From positions 32,906 to 54,387 of the forward strand of contig VHZZ01009603.1 of assembly GCA_009801015.1 (NCBI GenBank): a stretch of DNA of 21,482 bases. Direction: 5' to 3'. This document shows positions 11,401 to 20,828 of this stretch, piece after piece (position 1 is the first letter of the stretch; each line of letters starts with the position of its first letter). The DNA is from Silene noctiflora. Taxonomy: Eukaryota; Streptophyta; Magnoliopsida; Caryophyllales; Caryophyllaceae. The position numbers were made by a program, and so were the translations under genes. The notes under the pieces are model-generated. The model saw only the letters and a list, made by a program, of their open reading frames with translations, did no database searches and was not told where the DNA came from.

Positions 11401-14400
11401 ATTAGGTTTGCAACGCACTTGTTCCTTTCTTTTTGGATTGCAAAATACAGCATTATCTTTTTCAAGAGGAATAACATCATCAGGAGATATTGTGCCTGAC
11501 CTAGGGGCACTGGTAGTGGTAATGCTGACTTGCTTCTGGGTAGCATTCACTAAGCTGCTACTTTTGCAGTGACTCTTGCGGTTGGCACATGTCATCTGGA
11601 TGGTGCAGTTGATCAGATCTGTTGTATTGTAAGCATATGATCCTCTTTGAAGCAGAGCGCAATTACAAGCCTTGTTTAGACATCTACCACATCTGACAAA
11701 GTAATAACTTAGACAAACCAGAATAAAGAGGACAAAAAACAAAAAACAAAAAAAAATTCTGGCACATATAGAGAAGATAGAAATACTTGACCAAAACAAC
11801 TACGACATATCTGATAATTTATTACAAACTGCAATCAATCTACTAAACAACATTCAAGCAAGTTTAAGAATCAAAGAAATCGTTTCCAGTAACTTATTCT
11901 TTACTGGTCATAGCTCTTTACAGACAACACCAGATGTATCCTACAAGTTGAGAGTTCCGACGATAAGAATTGAAGAAATAAAAGAAACAAACCTCTGTTC
12001 AGGTTGTGCATCACAAGGACCTTGGTTGTCAACACTAGTTTTTCGGGAAGAAGTGCCAAAAGGTTCCAAGCTATTTGTACCTGTTGTGACATGAAGTTTC
12101 CTGAAGTCCATCAAATCTATCAGACTATCACACAACAAACTTTGTAAATCAATTAGATTTAGCAATCACATATACTGCTGTCCCTAGTCTAACTTACCCA
12201 CCTTTACCAAGACCAACATCAGACAGAAAGGTTGGGGAAGCACTATGTCCAGCAGGATGACAATGCTTATTCCTCTGTCCTTCAAGTGGCCCTCTATTTA
12301 AAAAAGAATCGGGCATCTCCATGTCAGAAATGTAGCTTATGCTTTGTTCCCTTCTATCAGAACGAGTCTTCGGTTGTTGGTTTAATCCAGGGGGGCCATC
12401 CTCCGAAATTTCATTGACAGATTGTTTCAAATTCTTCAAAGCAACACAGCTCAATCTCTCACCTGACATATGTGAACTGGAAGCATCAACGCCCTTATTG
12501 AACGACAAAAAACCATGACCTGGTGACAATGCTACTGTCTGCAATGCCGGATTTGTTTCAGAACCAGTTAATGAAGTTTTTGGACCATTTACTAAGCGGT
12601 CTCGATCGGGGTAGCTTTGGTGGATAAATGTGTCTCCAGAGTAGGTTGAAGCACCAGACATTCCTGACAGCAGGCTAGGCATCACAGCTGAACATATTTG
12701 CTCAGTAGGTATTCTACAAACATCAGCGTGATTGTCATAACTGGTAAGGAAGCCAAAATTCTCCACCTGCTTTGCGTAAAGCTTGAAGCTCGATACACTC
12801 CCAGTAAGATCTTTATTTCCATCTCTAGGGTCCACAGTTCTATTCTTGTTCTTCTGGAAAACTAATTTGCTCGTGGGTAAAGGCCTGGTTGGTGTATTCC
12901 CATTACATGAAAGGTCAATCAGTGAAGATTTACCCATACTGGGATGATATCGAAGTGATGAAGGAATAAGGGGACGAGGAACAATTGTCGCCTTTTCAAT
13001 TTCCTTATGAAACAGAACTTTTTCACCTGAATTATTTGAAGAGGGACTTGGCACTAAAATTGTATTGGCCAACCCGCCATTCAAGGTTACCACAGGAGAG
13101 CTACCATGTACAGTACGGGGAGCACTATCCAGAAGACTTGGTTGGATCTGTTCCTTTGTTCTGCTCCAATTAGATGCGGTATATTGGCTACTACTTTCAG
13201 TAACCTTTGAATTACCCCCTGCACCAGAAGACATAAGTTCACTTAAGTATACATCAAAATGCAATTGGTGACAAAATTCCAATCATAAAGCTCAATTTGA
13301 AGAACAGTTGTTTGAACCCACTGTTACTAGTCAGCTTCTCTTGGACAGCAGTTGCTTGAACATCAATGAAATGTGCTTTCGGGGATGATGAGAAAGCAGA
13401 TCCCCAACCAAGCTGAGATGGCTGCCCAAGCTTCAGTTCAATGCTAGAAGGAAGATTACTTCTCCACTTAGCAGTATCGTCTTTCAAATTTCTGTTTTTG
13501 GAGCCAATACTCTGCGAAGTCTGAATAACAGAACCAGGCAAGTTCTCATTTGAGTTGCCATTGTTAACGTTGAAGGAGCTTGACTGAGAACCATTTAGCA
13601 ATTTTTCTTTCAAAGGTGCTTCTGATGCAGTCAAACAGCTTGGAGAGGAAGAAGTTATTTGGGGATTTTCTGTGACTGTATCTGAATACCTTCCCGAGCT
13701 TCTCATCAAGCTCATATGCAAACTGGTTTGGTCACAACCATACTTTTGGTGTGGATCTTTTGGCACTTGATTGGCATTTTCCTTGCTTGATAGAGCTCTG
13801 CAAATAGGCACATTTTTCCATGGCTGCGTAGACGTAACTGATTCCACGGATGATGTAAACAGACCAGACAAGTCAAAAACCTTCCTTCTGTCGGCAACAG
13901 CCATTTTGCTATTTGCAACATGAGATGTTGGTAAAGTCTCTTCAGGCCAATCCCATCCTTTGTGGTCCTCGGGAGCCATAATCTAAAGCATCATAAAAGT
14001 ATCATCATTCTCTCATCTCCATCCTATAGTTGCTGGTAATAAATAATTTAAATGCAAAAGCAGCAAGCAATCAAACAAAAACTACCAGCTAAAAAAGTAG
14101 CAGTCAAAAGGTTTTATTACAATATTAACCCAATGTCTCTAAGACTTCTGCATATGGCACGATAAAGGGTCAGATTTTTCATAATCTCGCCCCTGTGTTG
14201 AAAGCACAGATACTATTTCTGTACAATGCATGATAAAAATCGCGTTAAAAGTTGCATCTACCGATTGCTCCTTCACCATATAAGAAGCGCTTATACTGTA
14301 CTGTACATTATTCGTATTCCCAAACCCAAAGAAAAGTGAGCCTGTAAATGGAAAAGGAAGTCAAACATTTATCAGCGCACAAAATTCCTAAGAATCAAAA

Positions 14401-16237
14401 TATTGTGCCATCAATACTTCCTACTCTGCATAAGGAATTAAGGTTAATCTCATCTAGTCTAAACCTTTGTTTATTAGAAATATATATATACTTTTGACAA
14501 ATTCATTAGAAATCGCCTGCAGCTAAGTTTCTAGAACTTAAATTCAAATCACACTATTAATCATCAAACTAGATTGCAGTTAATATTTCTCAGAAATGAG
14601 ACATCGAGACTACAGTCCTATGAAACGGAAGTTATATGATACATTCGCAGATACACTTTACGGAGTAATACCCACCAGACATAGTTCATAGTGGACGCTA
14701 ATAATTAGATAAAAGCAAGGATATAAGCAAAACCAGTTTTTATACTAGTCAACAAAACAGTACAAGGATGAAAATTAGTTCACGGGAAATGTGCAATTAG
14801 CCAAATGGAAGAAGAGTTACACATCCTGTAATGAATCTCATCCAGTTTATATCACCATTAGAAAGGGGAGTGCACAACTGCACAAGATGATGTTTCACAA
14901 AGTAGAGTATAAATCAGTCCATCAGAAACTCTCCTCTAAGACCTTCTTACCACATGGTTATCGTCAAACCTATAGGATACAGTATTAAACTATGACGCTT
15001 CCAATTTCATAAGGCCAAATGTTGCGTCTTAAAACCTCTCCATTTATTCTGAATCCTCACTGATTTTACCACGATCTTATGATGAGAACATCCTATTCAA
15101 GTTTTCGCATTGTTGTATTGCTTCTTAGCTAGTCTTCTACCTGCTCACACTCCCAGAGTTGGAAGAGAATTAGTAAAAACTATAGACATGTGGGTACGGG
15201 AATATGTTCCCAGGTTAGCTAGTGACACAAAAAATCCTCATTGATACACACTAAATCAAATACACACAATTCGCAAGCAATATTCCAACTCAAGAAGACA
15301 TCTAAAAATTTATCTTACATCTTACCCTGAACTTATGAAGGTACACTTTCCGCCACTGAGCAATGCACTCCCCACTTTCCATGCGCACGGCATAGCCCGG
15401 ATTAACATCAAACAAGCCTGAGTGCTACAAAGCATGACAGGGCATTATAACAAAACAGTATATTTTATTACGAGGCCCTGAGGAAAAACACAAAAAAAAG
15501 GAACTGCTACATTGACAAAATTACCTCACAAAATTTCAATACAGACATGCGCATACCATGGCAAGAGCAGAAGATACCAAAAAGGCCTGTGTTGCTGAGA
15601 AGAAGATCCCCGTCTTATCAACCATCATGCAACAGGTCAGAAAAAAAATTATATTTTGGAATAAAAACTAGTTGTTTGTAGACAGATAAAGTGAAAGAAA
15701 ACACTCACATGCACCCATACAGAAGACACGAGGACACCCGCTCACAAAAGAAGGTTGTTTTGTAGGTGTAGAAGATGAAGTTTGTGATGATGCTTCCAGC
15801 ACAACATTGTTGGTTAAGCCATGGAATTCACCATTACGACTGCTAGAAGAACTGATAAGCCCTTTCTGAAACAAAGAAGTGCGATCACTTTCATTCATGA
15901 AATCTGTACGATTAACAAAAGCCCTCAGAGAGTCAAGGTCATCACATACGCCACTGCTATTCCAGTTCATGGCAGTCATAGGTGGCCTGCACGGGAAAGC
16001 GGTATGAAACTCCCCCTCACCTCTCAGATTAAAGTTTCCATTATCATGCAATAAAGGCCTATTTCCCAGAGAATTTACATTCCTTAAGGCAGATCGTTCC
16101 GGATGGCTGCTGCTGGAAGACTTCAAATTCGACTGATGACGGAGATCATACTGCAGCGAAGGTGGGACAGACAATGGAGACATAATTGAATTTCCATTTT
16201 CGGGATTGAGTGGTTTGGTCGAACCCAGATTTAGCAT
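2499..16237 (-). CDS. Trithorax/ATX-like histone-lysine N-methyltransferase (PHD, extended PHD, SET, post-SET), 19 coding exons
   Basis: Predicted nuclear chromatin enzyme that methylates a histone lysine, most likely H3K4, with reader fingers beside the catalytic domain. Exons on the minus strand, in transcript order: 16237-15709, 15613-15525, 15424-15326, 13982-13328, 13218-12198, 12124-11993, 11692-9945, 9094-8968, 8885-8762, 8639-8556, 7131-6990, 6894-6671, 6539-6444, 5476-5309, 5216-5037, 3921-3808, 3562-3380, 3223-3179, 2633-2499. They total 5,895 nt (1,964 codons plus TAG). Every intron is GT-AG and every phase joins, so there is no frameshift or internal stop. Approximate residues: Cys/His-rich block 170-239, possible nuclear localisation signal GLKKRRST near 1176, ARPVACGKYG block 1276-1312, PHD 1483-1530, extended PHD 1537-1717, SET 1823-1948, post-SET to 1964. 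From memory, the layout matches a plant group related to Arabidopsis At1g77800 and ATX3-5; the exact orthologue is not established. The 5' end is the least certain part. Confidence 0.9.
2822..3011. mobile_element. MITE with cctatgttac ends, in the last intron
   Basis: About 190 bp bounded by inverted cctatgttac (2822-2831) and gtaacata(gg), flanked by ggtcgtaa at 2814-2821 and 3012-3019. The 6-8 bp target duplication (the gg may belong to the end repeat) suggests a hAT- or Mutator-like non-autonomous element. It lies wholly within intron 2634-3178 and does not touch the splice sites. Confidence 0.8.
4502..4731. mobile_element. hAT-like MITE in intron 3922-5036
   Basis: Left end cctttgtttggatggaag and right end ttctatccaaacccagcc are imperfect inverted copies. 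Inside the ends lie G/A-rich (left) and C/T-rich (right) tracts that are also complementary in character. The 'tttggat ... atccaaa' ends are typical of plant hAT-derived MITEs. A flanking ctaaa on both sides may be the target duplication. The rest of this 1.1-kb intron is AT-rich with nothing recognised. Confidence 0.65.
5820..5986. mobile_element. Degenerate relative of the 4502-4731 MITE
   Basis: Starts ggccttgtttgtaagg, ends ctatccaacata, and shares cccctcccatcctatt with the element at 4502-4731. It holds an atatat tract and a run of about 20 A near 5898-5917 that could be a sequencing weak point. It directly abuts the next element. The assignment rests on short similarities. Confidence 0.45.
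5989..6191. mobile_element. Stowaway-like MITE in intron 5477-6443
   Basis: About 203 bp with inverted ends ctccctctgt (left) and acagaggga (right), flanked by TA at 5987-5988 and 6192-6193. TA duplication plus a ctccctc-type terminus is the hallmark of Stowaway (Tc1/mariner-derived) elements in plants. No coding capacity. Confidence 0.8.
7240..7450. repeat. Diverged tandem duplication, period about 103-110 bp
   Basis: Two head-to-tail copies, each beginning ttttttccaatgggccaa, sharing cttattcatgaaagaaagac and ending in cattcctt...aaggttaaaaaa. The second copy has a small internal insertion, so the period shifts from 103 to 110. It lies in intron 7132-8555, the longest intron of the C-terminal half. 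Confidence 0.85.
7726..7789. repeat. 25-bp direct repeat, offset 39
   Basis: A 25-base sequence starting acttccagcttagagtgc occurs at 7726-7750 and 7765-7789 without mismatch, separated by 14 A-rich bases. It is intronic. The rest of intron 7132-8555 is AT-rich with T-runs and nothing recognised. Confidence 0.85.
9095..9944. other. Intron with GGGTC-rich repeat stretch
   Basis: Intron between the 1,748-nt exon and the PHD linker exon. 9260-9330 and 9743-9845 are rich in gggtc/ggtca motifs, and 9470-9690 is very AT-rich. No protein pattern is seen on either strand. Confidence 0.6.
9945..13982 (-). other. Central disordered region of the SET-domain protein, four exons
   Basis: Exons 13982-13328, 13218-12198, 12124-11993 and 11692-9945 encode about residues 240-1424. 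The first opens with IMAPEDHKGWDWPEETLP, which follows smoothly from KVYLHKFR in the previous exon. Most of the region is Ser/Asn/Gln/Thr-rich with no recognisable fold. Islands that look conserved are CGRCLNKACNCALLQR near 842, which is Cys-rich and may bind zinc; a basic stretch GLKKRRST plus SRKREL near 1176-1195, a candidate nuclear localisation signal; and ARPVACGKYGIICDQE followed by KPPKIVLLSQILK near 1276-1312. The exon joins use phases 1, 2, 2 and 1, and all close correctly. The 1,748-nt exon is the largest in the gene. Confidence 0.85.
13983..15325. other. 1.3-kb intron, no feature seen
   Basis: Separates the exon ending KVYLHKFR from the one beginning IMAPEDHKG. AT-rich throughout; I saw no terminal inverted repeats, tandem repeats or coding pattern. 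Confidence 0.6.
15326..16237 (-). other. N-terminal exons: Ser-rich start and Cys/His-rich block
   Basis: Three exons (16237-15709, 15613-15525, 15424-15326) encode residues 1-239. The first part is Ser/Asn-rich and low in complexity, beginning MLNLGSTKPLNPENGN. It runs into a compact block with RVFCMGAYGDLLLSNTG, then FCSCHGM, LKFCEHSGLFDVNPG and QWRKVYLHKF. The spaced Cys and His residues and the S-x-F-x-E-H-S-G pattern recall the short TPL-binding (TDBD/Jas-type) fold found in plant PHD proteins; this is an inference from pattern only. Acceptor 15425-15427 (tag) is preferred over the cag eight bases downstream in the transcript, because it keeps the frame and restores HSG. Confidence 0.8.
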
Positions 16238-17688
16238 CTTGGGAAATATTGGTGTCTGTTTAGTGCGGGACACAATGACTCAGCGAACTCTGATCTTGTA
16301 TATCATGGGGAAGGCTTAAGAGACCTATGTTCATATCTATCTGCATTATTAAGAAGAAAGTTTCTATCATTTATACGTCTGATTTGCATAAAACTTGGCA
16401 TTTAACATGTATTAACATAAGTGCACATGTACAGTCACACAAATTGCATAAGAAAGGAATCAAGACATAACTTCAGTCACATCATATTTGCACTAATTTG
16501 GTTAAATAATTGCATAGATACATTGAAAATTTTGTCATATTTTATCAAAACAACTATGTCCAGCCTTCTACTTTTTTATAAAAAGTAAGCTATTGTTCAT
16601 TCTGAGAAAATATAGGCGAAACTACGAAAGTTGACATATTTTGACCATCGAAGTAAAATAGGGACAATATAAACGGCATGGAGAACAATATATAATTGGA
16701 AATCGGCTAGCTACACTATCTCAAGCACAGGAAAGCCTACTTTGGGATTCACATTACATTAACCTTTGAGGTCCTTGGAATTGTTTACAGACTCATGTTA
16801 GACCCCCATCTTCGTTGCCTTGTGCCTCATTTTTGGAACAAAACAAGAAGTTGCATGTCACTACAAAAGAGCACAACCAACAATCACAATGATTTTGTCG
16901 ATCTTTATTTCAGTCTTTAATAATTTTCTTTTGACCATTGTAAGATATTCAGTGCAAACACAATTTCAACCACAGCAGCAACAACAGCTGCATGTTCCAA
17001 CGCAAGCAGAACTGAAGTAAGAGACATGCAAGATTAACCACCAAAAATTTATGTTCATCTCATAGCCACACTTAATTTGTTGGTGAGTCTAACAAGACTT
17101 CTACAGGTTTATGGATACACTAACGGAATATTGTTCACATAGCGGGGTTCAAAAGGGCTCTCTATCCTTCTTTAGCTAGGATAACTCAACATTGGGTATA
17201 ACTTTTAGTTTTACATTATAAAGACATGCTACACAAATGCAATACTAAGTCTCTTAACTACCCCCGGTCCTTTGGCCGATCACCAACTCATTGACCCTTC
17301 AAGGTCAGTCGATCAACGAGCTGGATACTATCTTGATTCCAACATGATCAACAACCTTGCAAAAACATAAAATTCACATTTTATGCATATACATCCTCAA
17401 AATTACTAGTTCCACAAAATAGCTACTTAAAACAGTATTGGCTAGTTGAAATCAATAACAGCCAAGCAATATAAAAACCCAACTTAGGAAAGTAATCAAG
17501 CATGGCAAAGTTTTTGAACAAATTAGAGTACAAATTAGTAATAATAACCGACAGTAAACACACAACTAAACCATAATATTACCAAAAAAGATACGAGAAG
17601 GTAATTGGAACATGCAAGACCAAAAATGATGAAAGAAAGTAATGTCAAAATTGGAAGCAACTCAAATCAAAACTCGAAAATTCATTAC

Positions 17689-17731
17689 CTACAACACCAT
17701 TACATGCAATTTCCTGCACAATACTCCCCAT
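17689..17731 (-). CDS. Candidate first coding exon (14 codons) of the SET-domain gene
   Basis: On the minus strand an ATG at 17731 opens MGSIVQEIACNGVV and ends at a strong donor (GTAG then gtaatg) in phase 1. An acceptor ending at 16279 (gctgag) would join it in frame, extending exon 16237-15709 upstream to 16278 and adding 28 codons. Phase agreement supports it, but the acceptor has a weak pyrimidine tract and the piece is short. Alternatives are that it is only 5' UTR, with translation starting at the ATG at 16237, or that another acceptor such as the one just before ACACCAATATT (16260) is used. Confidence 0.4.
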
Positions 17732-17818
17732 CAAAGGTTAAGAAAATTCACTGAAAACACAACACAAATTGGCTCCTAACTTATTACTACTGTAAAAAAA
17801 AAAAAAATATGAAACTAC

Positions 17819-17900
17819 ATACTCCCTCGGTCTCAATCATTAGTTTAGTTACTTTTTAATCTGTATGAGACGTATGTTAATCAAAGCTAAACAAATAACC
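17819..17900. mobile_element. Possible Stowaway-like end fragment
   Basis: Begins tactccctcggtctcaatcattag, the usual terminus of plant Stowaway-type elements. No matching inverted end was found downstream, so it is either truncated or disrupted by the adjacent microsatellite region. Confidence 0.4.
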
Positions 17901-18011
17901 ATAAGAATAAGGGATATTTAATACGATTACATATTTACATTGCAATGCAAGGATATAATTAAGAGTAATATGAAAATGAAATAGAGGATGGGTAAAGTGG
18001 AAAAACATGGA

Positions 18012-18012
<1 letters not shown>

Positions 18013-18089
<77 letters not shown>

Positions 18090-18116
18090 TAAAAATAATA
18101 ATAATAATAATAATAA
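18013..18116. repeat. AAT/ATT trinucleotide microsatellite
   Basis: A perfect AAT run from 18013 to 18086 (about 24 units), then a short interruption (aaaaataaaa), then about 7 more units to 18116. It lies in the predicted leader or first intron of the SET-domain gene, just downstream of the pyrimidine-rich leader in transcript direction. Read on the minus strand it gives a false open frame of tyrosines. Confidence 0.97.
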
Positions 18117-18390
18117 AGAAATGAAAAAGAAAAAGAAGAAGAAAAGGGAGAGAGAAAGGTTACCATAAAATAAAATTGGGGGAAAATGATTGTGAGGGTC
18201 AAATGATAATTGTAGTAATAACTCTCAGAAATGAGAAGACATTGGAAAAGAGAGAGAGAAAGTGAGGGAAGTGACTAGTGAAACTGAAAAGAGAAATTTT
18301 GTGACCATTTTCTGTGTTTGCATTTTTGTTTTTTTCTGTCCGTTAGCTTCGCGTTGTGCTTCCTGCGTTTTCCGGGTTTTTTTGGACCAA

Positions 18391-18400
18391 AATTATATTG
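18391..18400 (-). promoter_or_regulatory. Possible TATA box for the SET-domain gene
   Basis: Minus-strand CAATATAATT lies about 80 bases upstream of the pyrimidine-rich leader. It is only a loose TATA match and the region is AT-rich, so this is a weak call based mainly on position. Confidence 0.25.
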
Positions 18401-18611
18401 AGCTCAATATTTCATTATTCTTAATTAGAGTATATACTTCTTTTACTTCTTTCCTCAAAACTGGTCCAGTTTGTAGACTATACATCAGATGTATTATATC
18501 TGATTGTGTACTTCTTTCCTCCCTACTATTTTCTTTCAATATTAACTCATTCTCAACGCATTAACTCATGAACAATGTAGTACCCGCTTTTTTAAAGGTA
18601 AAGCCAACAAA

Positions 18612-18635
18612 AGTCAAAGTTAAAGTCAAAGTCAA
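18612..18635 (-). promoter_or_regulatory. Cluster of three TTGACT (W-box type) motifs
   Basis: Read on the minus strand, TTGACT occurs at 18612-18617, 18624-18629 and 18630-18635. TTGAC[C/T] is the binding core of WRKY factors. The cluster lies roughly 250-300 bp upstream of the likely transcription start of the SET-domain gene. It may instead belong to the repeat-derived flank. Confidence 0.35.
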
Positions 18636-18920
18636 TGAAAATCAAGGTTAATCCCCTATTAGCGGAGAGACAAGATTAGTTGTTCTTTACGTGTAGGATC
18701 GCGTGTGGTGAAAAGATCGCACATATCAGTAACCAGTCGAACATAGTTTTTATTGCAAACCCGTAGCGAGGAGCAGCACCCAGCATGCGAGACCCATGCA
18801 CGACAGGGGTGTGATACCTGTGCAAGCCACATGGCCCAGCCCTGTCTCTTGAGTTCAATTGTGAATTTCGCGTGAGACAGTTTTCGCGAGGTTTTAGATC
18901 GATTTCGCGTATTGTCATTC

Positions 18921-20268
18921 TGTAATACCCGAATATTTTGGGACTCGCAAAGGACCTGTGGGATGCGTGAAGGGACCCTTTTCTACTCGGGAGTGAAGTA
19001 TGACTATAAAGTGGACCGAGTATAACCTATACTAGACTTAGTGGAGTTGTTATAATACCCGACTATAGAAGGATCGTCTTAAAACTGTCATAACTTGATA
19101 TCTAAACATGGTATTGATGCGATTCCAATTGGACGTGATAGCTTGTTCTCTCAGGATTCCAACGGTAGGTCACACGCCCAAAATGACTAAGAAACGAATG
19201 AGATATGACTGTTTTACGAAAACTGGTCATTGCTGAGAACTGCGTTGTACTCGACCAAGTGGTCTAAGCACTCGATCGAGTGGAGTTCACTCGATGGAGT
19301 GTGCGTGGTACTTGATCGAGTATGTGTCACTCGGTCGAGTGAACTCTCTAGTCGACCGAGTGAGGCTCGTCAGAACCCGTGACAACTCATTTAGATTCCT
19401 TTCTTATCCAAAATCCAAATAATTTCCTATCTTCTTCCTCTTTCAATAACCAAACACTCTCCCTCTCTCTAGAATTCTCCCTAAGCCTCTCTCATGACCT
19501 TTAAGCTTGGATTTGAAGATGAAACCTCCACCTAATTTCCGATCTATCATTGTAAGTTGAAATTCCACTTTTTTCCTTTGTCTATTCTAACCCTAACATT
19601 TGGGGGTTTTCACGGGGATGATTAATTAGTAGCGTTAATTAGTGTTATGGGTAATTAAAGAGTAATAATAAGGGGTATTACATAATAGAAGAATATAGGA
19701 TATGTTGTGATGGTAATTATGTGACTTGTGTAGGATGAGACGGTTTTATGAGACGAAATCTTGTTGTTTCGAGTAGCTTATAGAGAATGCTAAAAGGTAG
19801 GTTAATCCTACTCGGTTTCAATAATTGGATTTTGTGTTTGTTGTTGGGTTTAATTGAACAACAAAGGCTTAACCTTTGTTGTTGCATGATGTTGGGACTT
19901 GTCTCATATGTGAAAATTTCGTCTTAAATATCCGTCTTAAAATCTTCGAAATACAGGGTGTTCATGCCCAAATTTTGATTTTGCATAAGTAAGCCTTGGT
20001 TTATTTGTCTTATAAGACTATTATCCTTGTTAATAACATGGTATATTGTCTTAAAAACAAAAATTTCATCTTCAAATTTGACCCCAAAATTTCGTATGTA
20101 GTATACATGACCAAAAGTTGGTTTTTACATCTTAAACATGGTTTAATACTACAATGGGACCAAAATTTTATGAGTATTGCTAGAACATGGTGTGAGTTGA
20201 AATTTTCCATCTTAAAAACCTTGACAAAATCTCGAAATTTTGTACTGGCTATGTCAAAGTTTTATTTT
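18921..20268. mobile_element. LTR-retrotransposon-like block
   Basis: Starts tgtaataccc, a form typical of plant LTR 5' ends, and contains a promoter-like CT-rich zone near 19430-19500. 19250-19370 carries an array of short palindromes around cactcgatcgagtg. No reverse transcriptase, integrase or gag pattern is present, so this would be an LTR or solo-LTR remnant. The right boundary is unclear because similar diverged sequence continues to 21389. Confidence 0.4.
19245..19372. repeat. Array of cactcgatcgagtg-type palindromes
   Basis: About six imperfect copies of (c/t)actcg-(a/g)(t/c)cgagt(g) within 130 bases, for example cactcgatcgagtg, cactcgatggagtg, acttgatcgagta, cactcggtcgagtg and agtcgaccgagtg. 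Each is self-complementary. Confidence 0.8.
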
Positions 20269-20620
20269 GGGTAAATTAATAAACACTACCAACTTTTGTC
20301 CTCTTTTTCATAATCAATACCAACCAAAAAATTAACTTTTTTCTACGATTAGGTACCAAGTCGCCTTATTACTTTAGTTTTTTTTCCTAGTTTAAAGGTG
20401 CTTTCATCTAAGAGAGGGATTTTGGAAGTGGGTGAGTGGAGATTTGTACTTGAATGATGGCTTTTTGGACTTTTTCAAGTAGGTTAAGATGAGATTTTCA
20501 GGCGACTTGGTACCTATCATAGAAAAAATTAATATTTTGGTACTAATTACTAATTATTGATTATGTTGGTATTGATTATGAAAAAGGGTCCTTATATTGG
20601 CATTGTTTATCAATTAACCC
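20269..20620. mobile_element. Mutator-type MITE with about 100-bp inverted ends and 9-bp target duplication
   Basis: The left end, 20269-20366 (gggtaaattaataaac to ccaagtcgcct), is an inverted copy of the right end, 20500-20620 (aggcgacttgg to atcaattaaccc). The right arm carries about 20 extra bases. The flanking 9-mer ttttatttt occurs at 20260-20268 and 20621-20629. Long inverted ends plus a 9-bp duplication are characteristic of Mutator-like elements. The 130-bp core has no coding frame. Confidence 0.88.
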
Positions 20621-20828
20621 TTTTATTTTTTATGCTCACAACATGTTTCATTTGAGCTAAGTCTTGTGAGTGTTGTTATAAAATGGCTTGAATCAAAACT
20701 TCTCTGTCTTAAAAGTTGACAAAATACTCGAAAATCTTGTGATAAATATGCATAAGTTTTGTTTTTATACTCATGACATACTTCACTTGTCCGTTATGAT
20801 CTTAATCTTTGATTATAATGCTTGTGAA

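Larger units (their letters stand above)
16238..18350 (-). other. Probable 5' leader and first intron(s) of the SET-domain gene
   Basis: On the minus strand 18310-18120 is strongly pyrimidine-rich (runs of CTCTCTCTC and TTCTTCTTC), typical of a plant 5' leader. A donor-like ATG|gtaacc lies near 18164 and a clear donor at 17688. Between 16280 and 17680 the sequence is AT-rich with no coding pattern I can recognise, so most of it is probably 5' intron. Exact transcription start and splice sites cannot be fixed from sequence alone. Confidence 0.45.

Noticed and set aside
11693..11799. Hydrophobic MFWSSISIFSIC start that would suggest a membrane segment on the central region
   Set aside because: It is the T-rich intron ahead of the acceptor at 11693-11695; exon 12124-11993 joins in phase instead.
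13254..13327. Read-through of exon 13982-13328 to a stop at 13254
   Set aside because: A GT donor after position 13328 joins in phase to the acceptor before 13218, and the downstream exon continues the protein; the read-through tail is intronic.
15418..15424. Downstream acceptor (cag) for exon 15424-15326
   Set aside because: Would shift the frame relative to the upstream exon end (GAG) and remove HSG; the tag at 15425-15427 keeps phase 0.
17927..18202. Minus-strand open frame with a long tyrosine run
   Set aside because: It is the AAT microsatellite read as TAT codons; no protein-like sequence on either side.
18262..18564. Plus-strand 100-residue hydrophobic open frame
   Set aside because: Reads the complement of the pyrimidine-rich leader and promoter; Phe/Ser-rich composition follows from base composition.
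18676..18918. Minus-strand 80-residue open frame
   Set aside because: Lies in repeat-derived DNA beside an LTR-like start and matches no family I recognise.
20010..20274. Overlapping open frames on both strands of the repeat region
   Set aside because: AT-rich repeat DNA, with both strands open by chance; no retroelement protein motif.
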